Shown: piece by piece, positions 36,801 through 49,113 of the stretch
Numbering within the stretch: the stretch's first letter is position 1
Layout: every line of letters starts with the position of its first letter
Source of the DNA: Chalciporus piperatus
Taxonomy: Eukaryota; Basidiomycota; Agaricomycetes; Boletales; Boletaceae
Length of the DNA: 64,000 bases
Reading direction: 5' to 3'
Assembly (NCBI GenBank): GCA_038093975.1
Contig: JBBPTG010000045.1
Coordinates: 107,985-171,984 of the forward strand
The notes under the pieces: generated by a model
Databases searched by the model: none
Told to the model about the DNA's origin: nothing
What the model saw: only the letters and a program-made list of their open reading frames with translations
Program-made: the position numbers and the translations under genes

Positions 36801-38914
36801 ACCTTTCGGGCGTTTGCACCTCATTTCCAGTTTGAAAATCCCTCTGAACAGTCAAAATCGTAGGGCCGGTAATCATTACAGCCGGGGGGATTCGCTTCGA
36901 GGCATGGTAGGGTGGGAGGACGGTTGGAAGGATGATGGGTTCTGGTTCGTGACTTCCATGAATGTTTCTGGAAGGTCGGAATCTGTGTGGCGTGCGGGGT
37001 GTCACCACGACCTAACTCGAAATCGATGTGATTTCTGTTGGAATAGTATGAACGACCTGAATTTCCTTTTCTGGTGGGATAACCTTGCGGGTAACGTTAC
37101 GAATTAGATAGAATTCTGTCTGTGGGCAAAACTGGATCCGATCGATAACTTGTTGAGAGAAATATTCCGACAGTCGGCGATCACTTTAGAGCCAAATATA
37201 GACGGTGCTGACTTTTTCACCCAAATTAATATCTCAGGGGCTGTGTCGTAACGTAAGGACGAGTGGGATCAAGACTGCTGATGTCACTTGCCTTTCTTCT
37301 CCAAATCGGCATCACTACCCGCGATCCCGTATAAATTCGAGTCATCCCCTTCCCCTTCCTGCCCGTAATATCGGACGTGCTCATCCACCTGCACATTGTC
37401 CTCGAGCTATCACCCATCATCCTCACCATCCACGACTCTCGAGGTATCACTACCTCCATTCTGATCCTCGCTATGAATACCACAATGCCCGGCGCTGTCA
37501 TCAGCAATGCGACCAGAATATGGGACATCAACGTTAACTGGCCACTTTATTCTCAATGTGGCACTTGGGATCCCAAAGGTCGGGGTGTGGATGTTTGGGA
37601 GTGCATTTTAAGTCGTACGTCTCTTTGTTCTTTTTCTCCGATCGACCGAGGACCGACTCCATTATGATCCGTAGACTACTCAACGCCGTCCACTTCGGTA
37701 TATCCCTTTCTTCTGCCACACGCGTGACCGTTGTACTTAGAAATCCGTCCTCTCTTTCATTAGCCACCCAACCCCGCCTACTGGCGATACCTCGGACGCC
37801 GATAGTTGGCGTTATCACCATCCAACCCGCGGGTGCCACTAATCGTCACACGCCAAATTTGGCAACAGACGGGCATCTCGCAGCAAACACACTCAACACA
37901 TCGCGCTCAAATAACGCGCACCATTATTCCCTCAACACTTCGGGTCCAGACCTGCGCTTCGCAGCATCCTTGCACACATGCATCCCATCGTGCAGATCTT
38001 TTGGGAGATGAGGGGGTCACAGTCGTACAGCAGTTCTTTCTGGCCGGTCCATGGTTTCTCTTGGTTTTTTCCCTCTTTTTTTGCATACATTCACTCGCAT
38101 TCGTTCACTCAGATACCTGATCAGTTGAGCTAGGTCACAATCTCATAATCTCTAACTGTTATATCATAGAAGCAGGTCCTTACTGTACTCCTTTCACTCT
38201 ATACCATACTTAGGGATTCTAAATATAATTTTGGCGTTATTTCTGAGCACCAATCCTTGCAGGGCGCTGACCTCTCGAGCAAGCTCGTTGTGCCTTACCT
38301 TGTCCTTGCGAGCGGAAATCCCGCTTCGGATTTCTTTATCAGTCTCGCCATGATGCCGTCCCGGCCTCCGGTTGCACTAACATTTGTGTTTTGACAGTGA
38401 GTAACTTATACTGGCTACGTGACTGGGCACAAGCCCCAATTGCGGAGTTTTTAGACGCTCCGAGTCTCAACGCCGTGTGGTCAAAACGGGATACCAGCGG
38501 ACCGATAAACGCCTAAAGCAGTCGATGTCCAACGTGCAAGTTTCGTCGCGAGCTCGTCTCCTCCGGCATCATTTGCATGAACACATCCTCCATCCCTGCT
38601 TATTCTCTAGGAGGGTGGATTTGGCGACGTTGACGAAAACAGGTCAAAAATACTGTTCTGTATTAAGACCGTAACTTGAAATCCGCGGAAAACGAGGGAA
38701 TCCACACATCTGGGCGTGACTTCCCTTTGCTGCCTCGCACAGCAATTGGCCAACTATGTACAGTCGCGATGGCCTTCTTGCGCCGCCTTTTTTGCATGTT
38801 GCGCAGTCCAGGCTCAACAAGATTTAGTCACCGGTCAGATATATCGATATGCTTCACCCATATTCCAGGAGTCGGTCCCGAGGTATCGTCTAGCGTTCCG
38901 AGCGAGTTACACCA

Positions 38915-39320
38915 TTGGATCGAGCTTGCTTTCGAGGGTCGATTCGCCTAAACGGGGATCGGGGCATAACTTCCGACAAGTCAGCCGGCAGAACGTGTTA
39001 CGTAGACTTTCGATCTCAGAAAGACCTGGACCATGTGATCCAACTGTGCCACAACTTTTCTTTACAAGTCTCAGTCTCCGGCCGCCTGCATGCCCGTGGA
39101 TTCTGGAAATTGGAAGGTCCCCGTGAGGCCTTGATGAAAGTCCTGCACTTGTGGCAGTCGAAGTCGAACGCTATGTAAGTGTTACATTAATGTTCGACTG
39201 ACTGACACAGATTGCACCTAGTTCGAAGGTCAAGAAAGGTCCAAGGGGCTTCTGGAAGGTCATTCTATTGCCTTTATTGCAGGTCGCAACACCCAGATTT
39301 GATGGGAGATTGACGAGAAT
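38915..39320 (+). other. Possible coding fragment, unassigned
   Basis: An open plus-strand frame contains TCYVDFRSQKDLDHVIQLC and LEGPREALMKVLHLWQSKSN, with a codon texture better than the surrounding sequence. A GTAAGT at about 39175 pairs with a CACAG acceptor around 39211, and the frame then continues to a stop near 39315. The 5' side breaks into two frames. It may be the last exons of a gene or a relic; no family is recognised. Confidence 0.25.
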
Positions 39321-41940
39321 TTGAGCCGTCGGGCTGTCCGAGACTCCGGGGTCGTTTGGTCATCAGGCGAGGCACGGTCGCCGACCCATCCACATCAAGC
39401 CGAAGATTTTTGGATTTGTGGCATATGATTGAGGACGCTTGTTCGTGATGTGTCCAAAGGTGTATACGGTGGGCGTCTGTCTTTATTCGTTTCGGGCACT
39501 CGACTCGGACTAATAGCAGGATCGTTCGACCTTGAGTGTTGGTTTCGCCTTAAGGTCCCTAAATGCATGCCTATTTCGAGACAGTCGCGTTCCACAACAT
39601 ACTTTGGGCTGCTCAGGCAAGCACGCACATGGCCGGTATGTTAGAGCGGCCACACGTTACCGTGATAGGTATTTCCTTTGCGTCTCCCTACTGAGCATGC
39701 CAGCCTGTCCCGATACTACGACCGAACGTCACATTAGCGATCCAGTACTGTCGCATCCTTGCAATGTATGCACTCGCGACGATTTGTCGAATGATGCAAC
39801 AACTGCATCGGCACCATTTGTGAACGAGAGCGCCACGACAAAGCAGCGTTGTGTCACATCCGCCACATCAAATCGTCCTACTTAATCTTTCCACAGGGGG
39901 ATGATTGGCCAAGGCGCAGTCGGCAGGTACATGTGCGTGTATGCGCACATGTAACGTATTGATCCCAATCTGTGTAGAATACGTGGGGTTTCCCTGCCAG
40001 GGGCTCGATTGCGAGCATTGTATGATTGAAAATGATTGAAAGGCGGAGGGGCATCGGGTTTGATGACGCCAATGGTCACGACATCCGAGTCGTGGCCTGC
40101 ACACCCTATCTGATGTCACTCATCTGAAAGGATCATGATTAAGTCATTCCCGAAACCCTGTCACTCTTCAAAATCTAAAAAAAATGCTGCTCGTCAAGGG
40201 CGCGTGTCTGCCACGCGACGCGCGCTGATATGTGGCGGATGTCATAGGCCACGAGGATGGAAGAGATTGGTGCCAACCCACCTCGAAGCCTCGAGGCAAT
40301 ACAGATAAGATCATCCGGAACTTCCCGGACCCATAGATTTTGATAAGTAGTTTATATCCGATAAAAAGGAACTGAGAACAAGAGTTGGCCCCTGATATAG
40401 GCATCCATCATTTCAGTTCTATCCGATATCTACATTCCGATGGGAATCATGACCCTCAGATATTGAGTCCGAGGTAGTCCCTTAGCCCAGGTCACATCGG
40501 GCGCATGGCCGTGAGCGGTCATATGGCCACGGATGCATGTGGTGGGCGGGGTATTGGTACCAGCCTGAGGGTTCGAGACCAGAGGGGTGACCACTAGAAG
40601 TACCGATGATGGGGCCAGCCAATTATCCACGCAGAGAACTGCGACTCCATACCTTATTCCCGAAGGTTTGCGCGCGCGAATCGCGATGATCCGTCGTGAT
40701 GCCGGCGCCACCCCCTCAAATAATAAAATGTGCGTCTGCAAGGCGGCGCATCGTGCCCGACGTGGGCGCGAGAACGCAGGTCAAGGCACACGCGTGCACC
40801 ATGCTGCGGTTCGAGATTGCTGGAAGTCGAGAGGAATCCGGAGATGGCGTGAATCGAGGCCAGTCAGTCTTCTGGAAAATCTGCTGCCCTGAACGAATCG
40901 CAGAAGCACCCCCCATATGGAAGAGACTGAAACAGTACTTGAAACTGCCCGGGCGTAGTCTATTCTTGTTGGCCTGGATCAGAGAGAAAGGAACGCAAAA
41001 CTTGCGCACAGGATACAAGACACGCAAAATTCGCAAAATAATAAGACCGACTTGCCTTTACGGTAATCTATCGGGCGACTCGAATGCAGTGAGGTCGCGA
41101 TCACCGCAGTTTGAAGTACTATGCGTCCATAACGGACAATGCACGCGGGGACCTTGGGCAAGCAACCGCGTACACCCAAAGGACCTCTAGCTGCAGATCT
41201 TATAGCTCAAAGATTCCACAAATCAGCATTACCTCGATGTTAAACACACGAGAAATAGCTTATCTTTTCCGACTACGTCACGGTATCTGCGAGCAAAGAA
41301 AAAGAAAAAAAAGATCTGTACACCCTCATGGCCGACTTCATGAAAAGGCGCGACAGATAACACCAGCCTGAGGCACATTGACAGCGGAAATCACACTGTT
41401 CAAACTTCACAGAGCGTTCCTGGTCCAACAGTGGTCGGGTAAACATCACCAGCATACCTCGGAACTTGAAGCTTGCTCGACAACATCGTGAGAGCAAAGC
41501 GAACAGGATCCTACCCTCGAGCAGCCGTTGTGTCGTTTCCCGCGACCCGCCCTCTCGAAATGTTGTTCAACGCAAAACGGCCACCGATGTCCACTTTCAT
41601 TCCCTCGACTCGGATCTAAGGAGAGTCTATGTTTAGGATGATATTTAACTGACGAGGAGCCGTGATCCGTACCATGATCGCGTAGGATATTTACTTAGCG
41701 TCGGCTGAGCTGCCTGAGCATCGTGTCGTGATGATCGATGGTCCCGAAACAATCGTCTTGTCCGTGATCCAGTGACATTGCATCCGAAACTCGCGGAAGC
41801 AACTGCGAATCATATAAGCTTGATACTTATAAGCCATCATTGTAGTGCGGTCCGAATATCAGCGGGTGTTGTTGCCTGGGGGATCCTGGAGGAGTGTAGA
41901 CAGTCCCATTGGCAGGTAGTCTCGACCAGGAAGCGGAAGG

Positions 41941-42066
41941 TTCGGGTGTCAGCCCGAATGGTTTCTAGAACGTCTGGTTCGAGACGCAAGTAGCCACCGC
42001 GCTCGGACACCAGTCTCGAACCAGCCGCTCTAGGAAGAGGTCGCAAACTCCCGCGTTCCTAGAGCG
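41941..42066. repeat. Run of three inverted repeats (hairpins)
   Basis: Three perfect inverted repeats follow each other: TTCGGG/CCCGAA at 41941-41958, CTGGTTCGAGAC/GTCTCGAACCAG at 41974-41985 and 42013-42024, and CGCTCTAGGA/TCCTAGAGCG at 42026-42035 and 42057-42066. Arms are 6, 12 and 10 bp with loops of 6, 27 and 21 nt. More copies of the GTCTCGA word occur close by. No ORF covers them. They could form DNA or RNA hairpins or be paired binding sites. Confidence 0.6.
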
Positions 42067-42536
42067 TTGACCAAAACGTCTGGAGGGTGAACGACTATCT
42101 TCATCTCGACTCTTGGGTCTGTCTAGGAGGTCGAGACTAGTACTTGAACTACATCCTCGAAGGGTCACTCTGCTCGTTTCTCCGAAGAGAGACCAAGATT
42201 CAAGACCGAGATTCAACAGGATGAATTATTTGATCCACGAATGCGACAAACCAGATTATGTACATACTACGATAAGCCTGTTATACAAAACGACGCAAGA
42301 TGTCGAAAGAAGCAGAGCGGGATGCCAGAAATCACATTGACAGAACGAGATTGATAGCCGGGATAATAAACGCAATACATATCAAGGCGGGAGGGAGTTC
42401 CCAAAACCTGATCTTTCTGAGTTGAGTGAAAAACTGTACACTGGCACATTGTCAGCCAGTCGAATGTATCTGAGGAGGCAGAAGAAGCCTTACAGCGGTA
42501 TGGATAGGGAAGAGGGAATAGTGGGTGCAACGAGAT

Positions 42537-43907
42537 TCAAACGACTGGGGTGGATGTGAATATAGACAAAGAAGGGAATGCTTGCTTGTACTCCGCAAAG
42601 TAGGGGAGCGCGTTCTTGTTGGAACGTATGATGAGCTTCTTCAGCGGACAACGTGAGCGAGTCAACAGGGCCAGGAATTGAGCATGGGGCCATGGGTCTC
42701 TCTCCCGATAACAGAAGCAGATATCGAGCTCGTCGAGGGCTGGCAAGAGCAGCGCATCAAAGAGGAGATCAAGGCCTGCCCTGATCACCTTGATATCGAT
42801 GCGCCGAAGTGAGGGATGAACGATGCTGCCCTGAGCAATGCCTCTGAGGGCATTTAGTTGCTCCTCGTCTGCACACAAACATGACACGACGACGTTGCGG
42901 AGGCTGGTACAGAGCGTGAGGAGACGAAGGAAGACATGGCTGTTGAACAGAGCAAAATGCATGTGTAGCTCTGATAAATGAGCCCAGGGTAGTGTGATAA
43001 TATTGAGTGACTGTAAGTCGTAGTTGAAGCATTGTAGATGCGCATAACGGAGTCGTTGGGCAGGTCCTGGGAGGGAAATAGAAGGAGTGTCGCGATAGGA
43101 AGTGATGCGAAGTCGTTCAAGGCGAAGATTAGCTTCAGCGGAGAATAAACCAGGAAGGGAGGGACCATGCCACCAAAAGTCACTACAGTGGAGGATGAGT
43201 GGTCGCAGCCAGCCAAGGACGGGCGAAACCTGGGTCGTGTCCGCATCGGACATATCGAGGTCATTCAGCACTCGAACGAATAGCGGAACGCTCTTGGCCC
43301 TAGCTAACCATGCCTCATACCCCTGACGAGTGTCATCTCGAGCGGCTTTTTGAAGGTGAATTGAAAGGGAGGACCAGAGACGTGGATTTGATATTGCAAC
43401 AGCACGCCAGTGCCGGCATACCTGGGTGAGCACCATGGGACACTCGACATCCCGTGGTGTAATGTACGGTGTCTTGGGAAGGCAGTTGTAGAATATTTCA
43501 CCCAGAACCTCGGGAGGAATTCGGCGAGCGGCGGACGTCTCGAGTTTGGCTCGAATAGCGGCAAGCTTCTGGATGGTACTTTCTACTTGTTTGATCTGGG
43601 ATGCAAGACTCGACAGTTGGACATGTCTTTCGGATACGATGGCATTGACGACAATACAGTCTTTAGGGTCTGGGAAGAGGTTGACGGTGTTGAAGTTGGT
43701 TTCAAGTCCTTCTGGCTGTTGAGTCAAATGATCAAGGACAAGGTTAGGACACGGATTTGGTTGACGACAAGGTTGAGACGGACCAAAAGAGTTGCCTGGA
43801 TGCCAGGAGCCATGAGCCATGATTGCGCCATCGAACCTGGGAATGATCAAACGCACCTTTCCGAGATATTCATCCAATTGAACATGAATTGTTTGGAGAG
43901 CATCCAT
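42537..43907 (-). CDS. F-box domain protein with LRR-like C-terminus
   Basis: A single uninterrupted exon encodes 456 aa. The F-box is clear at about residues 128-180: RRIPPEVLGEIFYNCLPK, then VLTQVCRHWRAVAISNPRLW. A short coiled coil (SSLASQIKQVESTIQKLAAI) precedes it, which is the standard layout of the large agaricomycete F-box family. The remaining 270 residues contain irregular leucine-rich blocks such as LRLERLRITSY, LRYAHLQCF and SLRRIDIKVI. The F-box should bind Skp1 in an SCF ubiquitin ligase while the C-terminus selects substrates; the targets are unknown. The lack of introns is unusual in this window but common for this expanded family. The first 60 residues are unrelated to the F-box core and the true start could be an internal ATG. 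Confidence 0.85.
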   Translation of the reverse strand: MDALQTIHVQLDEYLGKVRLIIPRFDGAIMAHGSWHPGNSFGPSQPCRQPNPCPNLVLDHLTQQPEGLETNFNTVNLFPDPKDCIVVNAIVSERHVQLSSLASQIKQVESTIQKLAAIRAKLETSAARRIPPEVLGEIFYNCLPKTPYITPRDVECPMVLTQVCRHWRAVAISNPRLWSSLSIHLQKAARDDTRQGYEAWLARAKSVPLFVRVLNDLDMSDADTTQVSPVLGWLRPLILHCSDFWWHGPSLPGLFSAEANLRLERLRITSYRDTPSISLPGPAQRLRYAHLQCFNYDLQSLNIITLPWAHLSELHMHFALFNSHVFLRLLTLCTSLRNVVVSCLCADEEQLNALRGIAQGSIVHPSLRRIDIKVIRAGLDLLFDALLLPALDELDICFCYRERDPWPHAQFLALLTRSRCPLKKLIIRSNKNALPYFAEYKQAFPSLSIFTSTPVV

Positions 43908-45380
43908 GTTGCAGAATTCTCCGGTGCTTCACTTGCTCGTCGTTGTGCTCGTTGACCACTGCAACGTTGGCGCTGCAAGGCTAAGGCAAGGCTGAGGTGG
44001 GTGTGTGCTCTTATCCTGTGGCTTGGCAGCGGGGTCACGAGCCTCTCAATAACCCGGGTTACAACTATTCTCATTTTAAGTCCCAGAGCTCTCTCGTTTT
44101 CCCCCGTTCCTTGGATATACGAGGGCGAAGAATACCTGAGTGGGTTACATTGGGCGTTGATAATGTCTCTTAATGGACTTGAAGGTGCTGTATGCCATGC
44201 TTTCGACACAGAAATCGGACCAGCTGTCCAGGACAAGCGCGTTTGGGTCATGAAAGCGGGCAGGATTTCAGATGCAACAAAGTACACACGCTGAGAGACT
44301 CAACAGTACCATCTCGTCAACGCAGCAGCGGATATCAAAGCGACAACCGACCTACTCTTGACAGCGGATTGCTGCCATTAAGATACAAGAACGTTGTTCA
44401 AACGTGATTCATAGCATGTAAGTTTTTATAACCTACATTATGACAGACTCTCGGCAGGTTCACAGTTGAGATAAGAAGTCAAGCCTACAGCGTGCAACAT
44501 TCGTGTCAACCAGAAACACCGACAGCGACCAGGCGAAGCCGAAGAGGACCGCATCCACCGTTCTGGATGAATGGCAACGTTATGAGCAATCCTGCATATA
44601 CCATACCCCTATGTGACACTGCAGATGATTGTCCTAGTATCCAGCTCACAGGTGCATGGTTTTCTCTAGATCACGTCAGTGTGGGGAGCCGTTTGTGTAG
44701 TTATGCTCATGTCAATGTCCAAGCTAACAGCCATGCGATTCGATACGAGTCTCGCCCCAAAAAATGAACGTCCGGGATAGGATCTTTGTCCTGTACAGAG
44801 CACCGAATCCGTGCACGGGGAGCCAGAGATCAATGTATCTGTGCCTTCACATAACAAGCCGAAGATGTCCGATCAAGGAGGAGTGGGCCAACGACAAGGT
44901 GCGACGACGATCAGAGCTGTAAGGTGAGTGTGTATCTGGTGCTTCGAATCCGCACGGAGGTCAGTCGATAAGGATGCGAATGTCACCAGGTGTCACCGGA
45001 AGTCGCAAGCTCGACAGTATCATATCAAGATCCAGATACCCATCTCACCCCGAGTGAAAGCGCATGGGAGACTACGCCGTACAAAACCCAGCACAAGACG
45101 GTTACGGAGCATTGTCCAGCTCGATAGAACGGATTATCTTTACTTCTTCTAGAAAGCTGAACACATAATCGTCAGCATATTCGCACCTACCAATGTATGT
45201 CTCGAGCAGTGCTTTGTCCAAATCGTAGGCGTACATATGCATAGTTGTTCGCGGGGTACATTGACAATGTTGCCTAGTGAGGAGACTACCTACCCTAATT
45301 AGCAACAACTAATTAGCGAATCTAAATTTTGCTTAGCACACTCACGGACTGCCTCGAGCAGTGCCGGTCACCTCAACACC
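43908..45380. other. Intergenic region, no gene recognised
   Basis: This 1.5-kb gap is between the divergent F-box gene and the first GT32 gene, so it should hold both promoters. ORFs at 44001-44294 and 44492-44767 have no domain and atypical composition. No repeat of note was found. Confidence 0.35.
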
Positions 45381-46788
45381 ATGTCCAACTATGAGCGGTT
45401 GCCAATGCACTCTGTCTCGGGCTCAGCGCGCTCAAGTTCACGCTCACGTTCCCCACGCCGTCGCTCGAGCCATACTCAACCTTCTTGGTTTGCCATACGA
45501 CCACGTACATGCTTCACCGCAGCCAAAGTCATTATTCCTCTCCTCGCAGTCGCCGTATTCACTGGCCTTTTCTTATATGAACCCCATATCGAACTCGCAT
45601 TCTACTCGCGCGAGTGGATACAACAGGAAATAACCCCCATCCAACCACTTCTCGGTTGCTTCAATCCGGACCGCGTATCCTCGGCCTACAACGTTTCTCA
45701 GCATGTGTATGGGCCCAAGATCACCGAGGTACATGCAGGCGTGCCCATGCGGTTCGACATGGACTGCTACGACTTTGCGGCGACCATCAAACCGCCAACG
45801 ATCGAACGACATCCAGAATTTGTGCCCGCGGAAGACCGCGTGTACTACCACACCTACTGGCGGGTGGACCTCGCACCATTCGAAGAACGACAAGAGTACA
45901 TGCTCAAGTCGTTCTTTGCAACTCAGAACATACACAAGTCTCGGTTGATAATGTGGTCAAACGGGAACTTGAGCGTGTACCCAGTCCTGCGAAAATACGT
46001 GGATCAGTTCCCACATTCGTTCGAGCTTCGTGCCGCAGACATTTCCACCCTGGCACAGGGAACCCCGCTAGAAGGGAGCAGTATGCTGAACCTGAACGAT
46101 CAGAAGGCATGGGTGGACGGAGACCTCATCAGGCTGTTGGTTGTATGGACACATGGGGGCGTATGGATAGACATGGACTCGCTCCTGACGCGTGACCTAG
46201 CCCCGCTATTAGAACACGAATTCGTCACGCAATGGGATTGTTATGGTGCGTCTCTCCCTTCTCGCCTAGTCCCTGGTTCCAAGGGCAGGGTCTGACGACA
46301 TTTGCTACGTTTACCCAGACAAGCCATACTTGTCATTAAACGGCGCTCTGATGAACTTCCACAAGCACTCGCCCTATCTATGTGAAGCCTTCCATATCAT
46401 GGCAACGTCCAAACCACCCCGTTCAGGTTCGACCGATTGGGGCGCACTTCTATACCTGAAACTTTGGCGTCGGTTGATAGCCTCTGGTGTTCCCCCTTTC
46501 AAGATACTACCATTTTGCTTCTCCGATGCGCGAGCATGTCGACTAGACAATCGACTTCCAGACCCATTTGAGAAGGATAAGGCGAGCGGGAAATGGACGA
46601 TGGGGCATGGCTTGGAAGAAGGAGGCGGACTGGATCAGACGTTGAACAAGGTGTTCTCTCTGCACCTGCATAATCAATGGGAAAAACAGTTTCCCGAAGG
46701 CGGTTGGGTGGAGCGACTGCTGTTGAACAGGTACGAGCGGAAGCTAGAGGGAATGTGGGCTGAAGAAGGTGGGGAGCTAGGTTCATAG
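45381..46788 (+). CDS. GT32 family glycosyltransferase, copy 1
   Basis: Exons 45381-46245 and 46319-46788 encode 444 aa. A Ser/Arg-rich cytoplasmic tail precedes one signal-anchor helix (about residues 48-66, AKVIIPLLAVAVFTGLFLY), giving a type II Golgi or ER topology. The DXD-containing sugar-binding motif of the family is AWVDGDLIRLLVVWTHGGVW with IDMD (Asp264 and Asp266), which binds the nucleotide sugar through a metal ion. GT32 members move sugars such as mannose, galactose or GlcNAc from nucleotide donors; the acceptor cannot be told. The single intron falls right after VTQWDCY, the same place as in copy 2 at 50962. Downstream lies a P450 transcribed toward it. Family call is firm, function open. 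Confidence 0.88.
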
Positions 46789-46936
46789 ACTGACTATACT
46801 GACATCGTACGTATTACAATATAGTCTGGGTGGTGTACAACATGAATTTACAGAGAGTGCAGATTCCGTAGGTGGTTTATCCTGTAAAGCAACTCCTTGG
46901 ATATCGCGACAACGACCGTTCAGTCAATTCGTGAGC

Positions 46937-49113
46937 TCAAGCAATGCTAGCAGCAATCAACTCTTCCAGCTTCTCGACATCCATGCCTGGGTTCCTAGGC
47001 ACGATCCGGAATCCAAAAGGACGAGGTTGCCTGTGGATCCATGAACACTCTACCAGGACAAGTGCCAGCGGAATACATTGACTTACACGGCGAGTCCACT
47101 TGAAAATAAGGGTTCTACAGGGATCTCCTGCCCGTTCTCGTCCAAAGGTTTCAGGATCTTGAACACCGCTAAAACGTTGGCGATTATGGACCACATAGAC
47201 GTGTCCGCAAAGTATTGCCCAGGGCAGATTCGACGACCGAAACCGAATGTGATGTTCTCAACATCGTCGGATTTGAGGGAACCGCCATCATCGAAGAACC
47301 GCTCGGGGATGAATTGGTAGGGATTGGGGTACCTAGATTCGTCATGGGCCATTGACCTACGAAGAAAATGACATTGGTGAGAGCTAGGAACGTGGTGATT
47401 CGACATACCAGACGTTGGCGATGAGTATGGCACCTGGCAGCACACGTCAATATGTCAATGTATATGCTCGACGGCCCAAGAAGGCTTACCCTTTGGAAAG
47501 TGGTATCCCGCATAGACCTCGTCTTCCACAACGGCGCGAGGGAGCGCTGATCGTCCCCAGGGGTCAATTAAATGAATGGGAGAAAAAGCCAATAGCGCTC
47601 ACAAAGAGGAACTACAGGGTGGTACCTGAGCGTCTCCCGCAATACGGCATCCACGTAAGGCAATGAAGCACGATCTTCGATCGTTGGCAACCTATTTCTA
47701 CCAATGACAGCGTCGATCTCTGCTTGAGCTTTTTCCTGTGCTTCAGGGACTACGACCATCATGAGGAAGAATGTCATGAGAGCCGAGTTCGACTGTTTTC
47801 GGACAAACTATGAGTGATCAGCACATTCCGCCCATCAAGTCGTCACGTACCGTCTCCGACCCAGCTGAGAAGTCGAAAACCTTAGATGTGAACGATACAT
47901 GTGTCTGATGAACTCACCCACGAAGCTAGTGGCAGCAGCACCTTTGAGCGCTTTCATCCATGTTTCGTCCGATGATTCGCACTTCTCGCCAGCCAGCGCG
48001 TCGCCCACCATCGAAGGCGAGAAGTTACCGTCCCGCTTTTTAGCGAGGATTTTCAGTGGGTGTACGAAACATAAAAGCGATCTTACCATTTTCTGTACGG
48101 TATACGCGAACGGTATTTCGACGTACTTCTTCGAAAACGCCTTCGCCGTATCCATTCTGCTCTTGAACGCCATTCCAGGCAACCATGATGGCAATTTCAA
48201 GACTGCAATGAGTTGTTCAGTGCAACTCAAAGCTCTACATTCCCAGAATGAGACTCACGTGGTGGGCATACCGTGACTATGATGGTAATGTCGGCGCGCA
48301 TAACATGTGCGATGATTTCAATTACTTTTCCAACAATCTCCACGATATTACCTTTCCCAGAGGCAGAGGTAGAAGAATCGTAATCATAAGTGCTGTTCAA
48401 AATGATCGAAGTCGTGTATCTGAAATGGAAAGCACTCAGTATTCATCCACACTCCAAATTACGTTGGTGCCACGTACTCAAACACATGATCAGTGAGTCG
48501 CTCGGGGTTCTCCAACAGCCGTCTGAGAAATTGACACGTCCTTCGCTGTTGGAAAGGTACAAATCGGAGTGCGGCTTCTTTTCGAAAAGTCTGCTGAAAA
48601 AACCGCCTGTGCAATCGCCATCTATCGCCATAAGGCAACAACGCAGAGTTGAAATCTATTCCACAGCTAGATTCGATCCATCGTTTCATCGTCACTAAGA
48701 GCTGACGAACACAGACGTTGAGAACTTACAGTTCGCTGGTCAGAATGTGAGGACGAGACGAGTAATTCCGTTTTTCGAGTATGTCTCTCGCTAGGGTATC
48801 AGAATTGATGATGATGACCTTTCTTCCCAAAATATTGGAGTAGACCAAGTCGCCTGTGCGATACTCGTATCTGCTCATAATTGAACTGGTAGGTGGGCGA
48901 CGCACCATACATTTGGCCCCATTTGGAATATGTCAACCATGGGGCATCCTTATCGATTTCAAAGACGTTCCCAACAAATGGCAAGCCAGGCGGACCAGGA
49001 GGTAATGGGTGAGAGCGACTATGTTTGCCACTGTTGAGATATCGACGTCTTCCAATATCAAGTGCCACAACACAACCAAGAGCAACAGCCCATGAAAACA
49101 TCCAGGTCGACAT
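46937..49113 (-). CDS. Cytochrome P450, copy 1 (inverted)
   Basis: Twelve exons (49113-48906, 48853-48730, 48666-48478, 48419-48259, 48202-48087, 48035-47918, 47864-47851, 47792-47603, 47546-47490, 47433-47409, 47356-47087, 47030-46937) encode 521 aa. An N-terminal membrane anchor is followed by the proline hinge PLPPGPPGLPFVGN. Further marks are GDRWRLHRRFF (helix C), I-helix AGSETS in a 14-nt exon, VLRETLRY (ExxR), FIPERFF, and the haem loop FGFGRRICPG with the iron-binding Cys at about residue 445. It should be an ER monooxygenase supplied by cytochrome P450 reductase. It resembles fungal E-class P450s often labelled O-methylsterigmatocystin-oxidoreductase-like; that label does not define the substrate. 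Two codons shorter in exon 2 than its paralogues. It points left, opposite to the other three copies. Confidence 0.93.

Larger units (their letters stand above)
33872..42536. other. Gene-poor 8.6-kb region
   Basis: No gene could be supported across this stretch. A possible worn F-box/LRR fragment lies near 34270-34900 (plus strand, with LELIDVIVKKSSQLSNLKL). An unassigned plus-strand segment at 38,900-39,320 keeps an open frame across one GTAAGT-CACAG intron. A cluster of inverted repeats lies at 41941-42066. Stretches around 37,300-38,100 are CT- and AC-rich. ORFs otherwise stay short in all frames. No transposase, reverse transcriptase, rRNA or tRNA was recognised. Confidence 0.35.

Noticed and set aside
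37205..38120. Overlapping ORFs of about 100-150 codons
   Set aside because: The region is CT/AC-rich and stays open in two frames at once, which points to composition rather than coding.
47851..47864. The 14-nt P450 exon as a modelling artefact
   Set aside because: An exon of the same length, phase and coding content (xGxET-type I-helix) is independently needed in copy 3 at 61696-61709, so it was kept as real.
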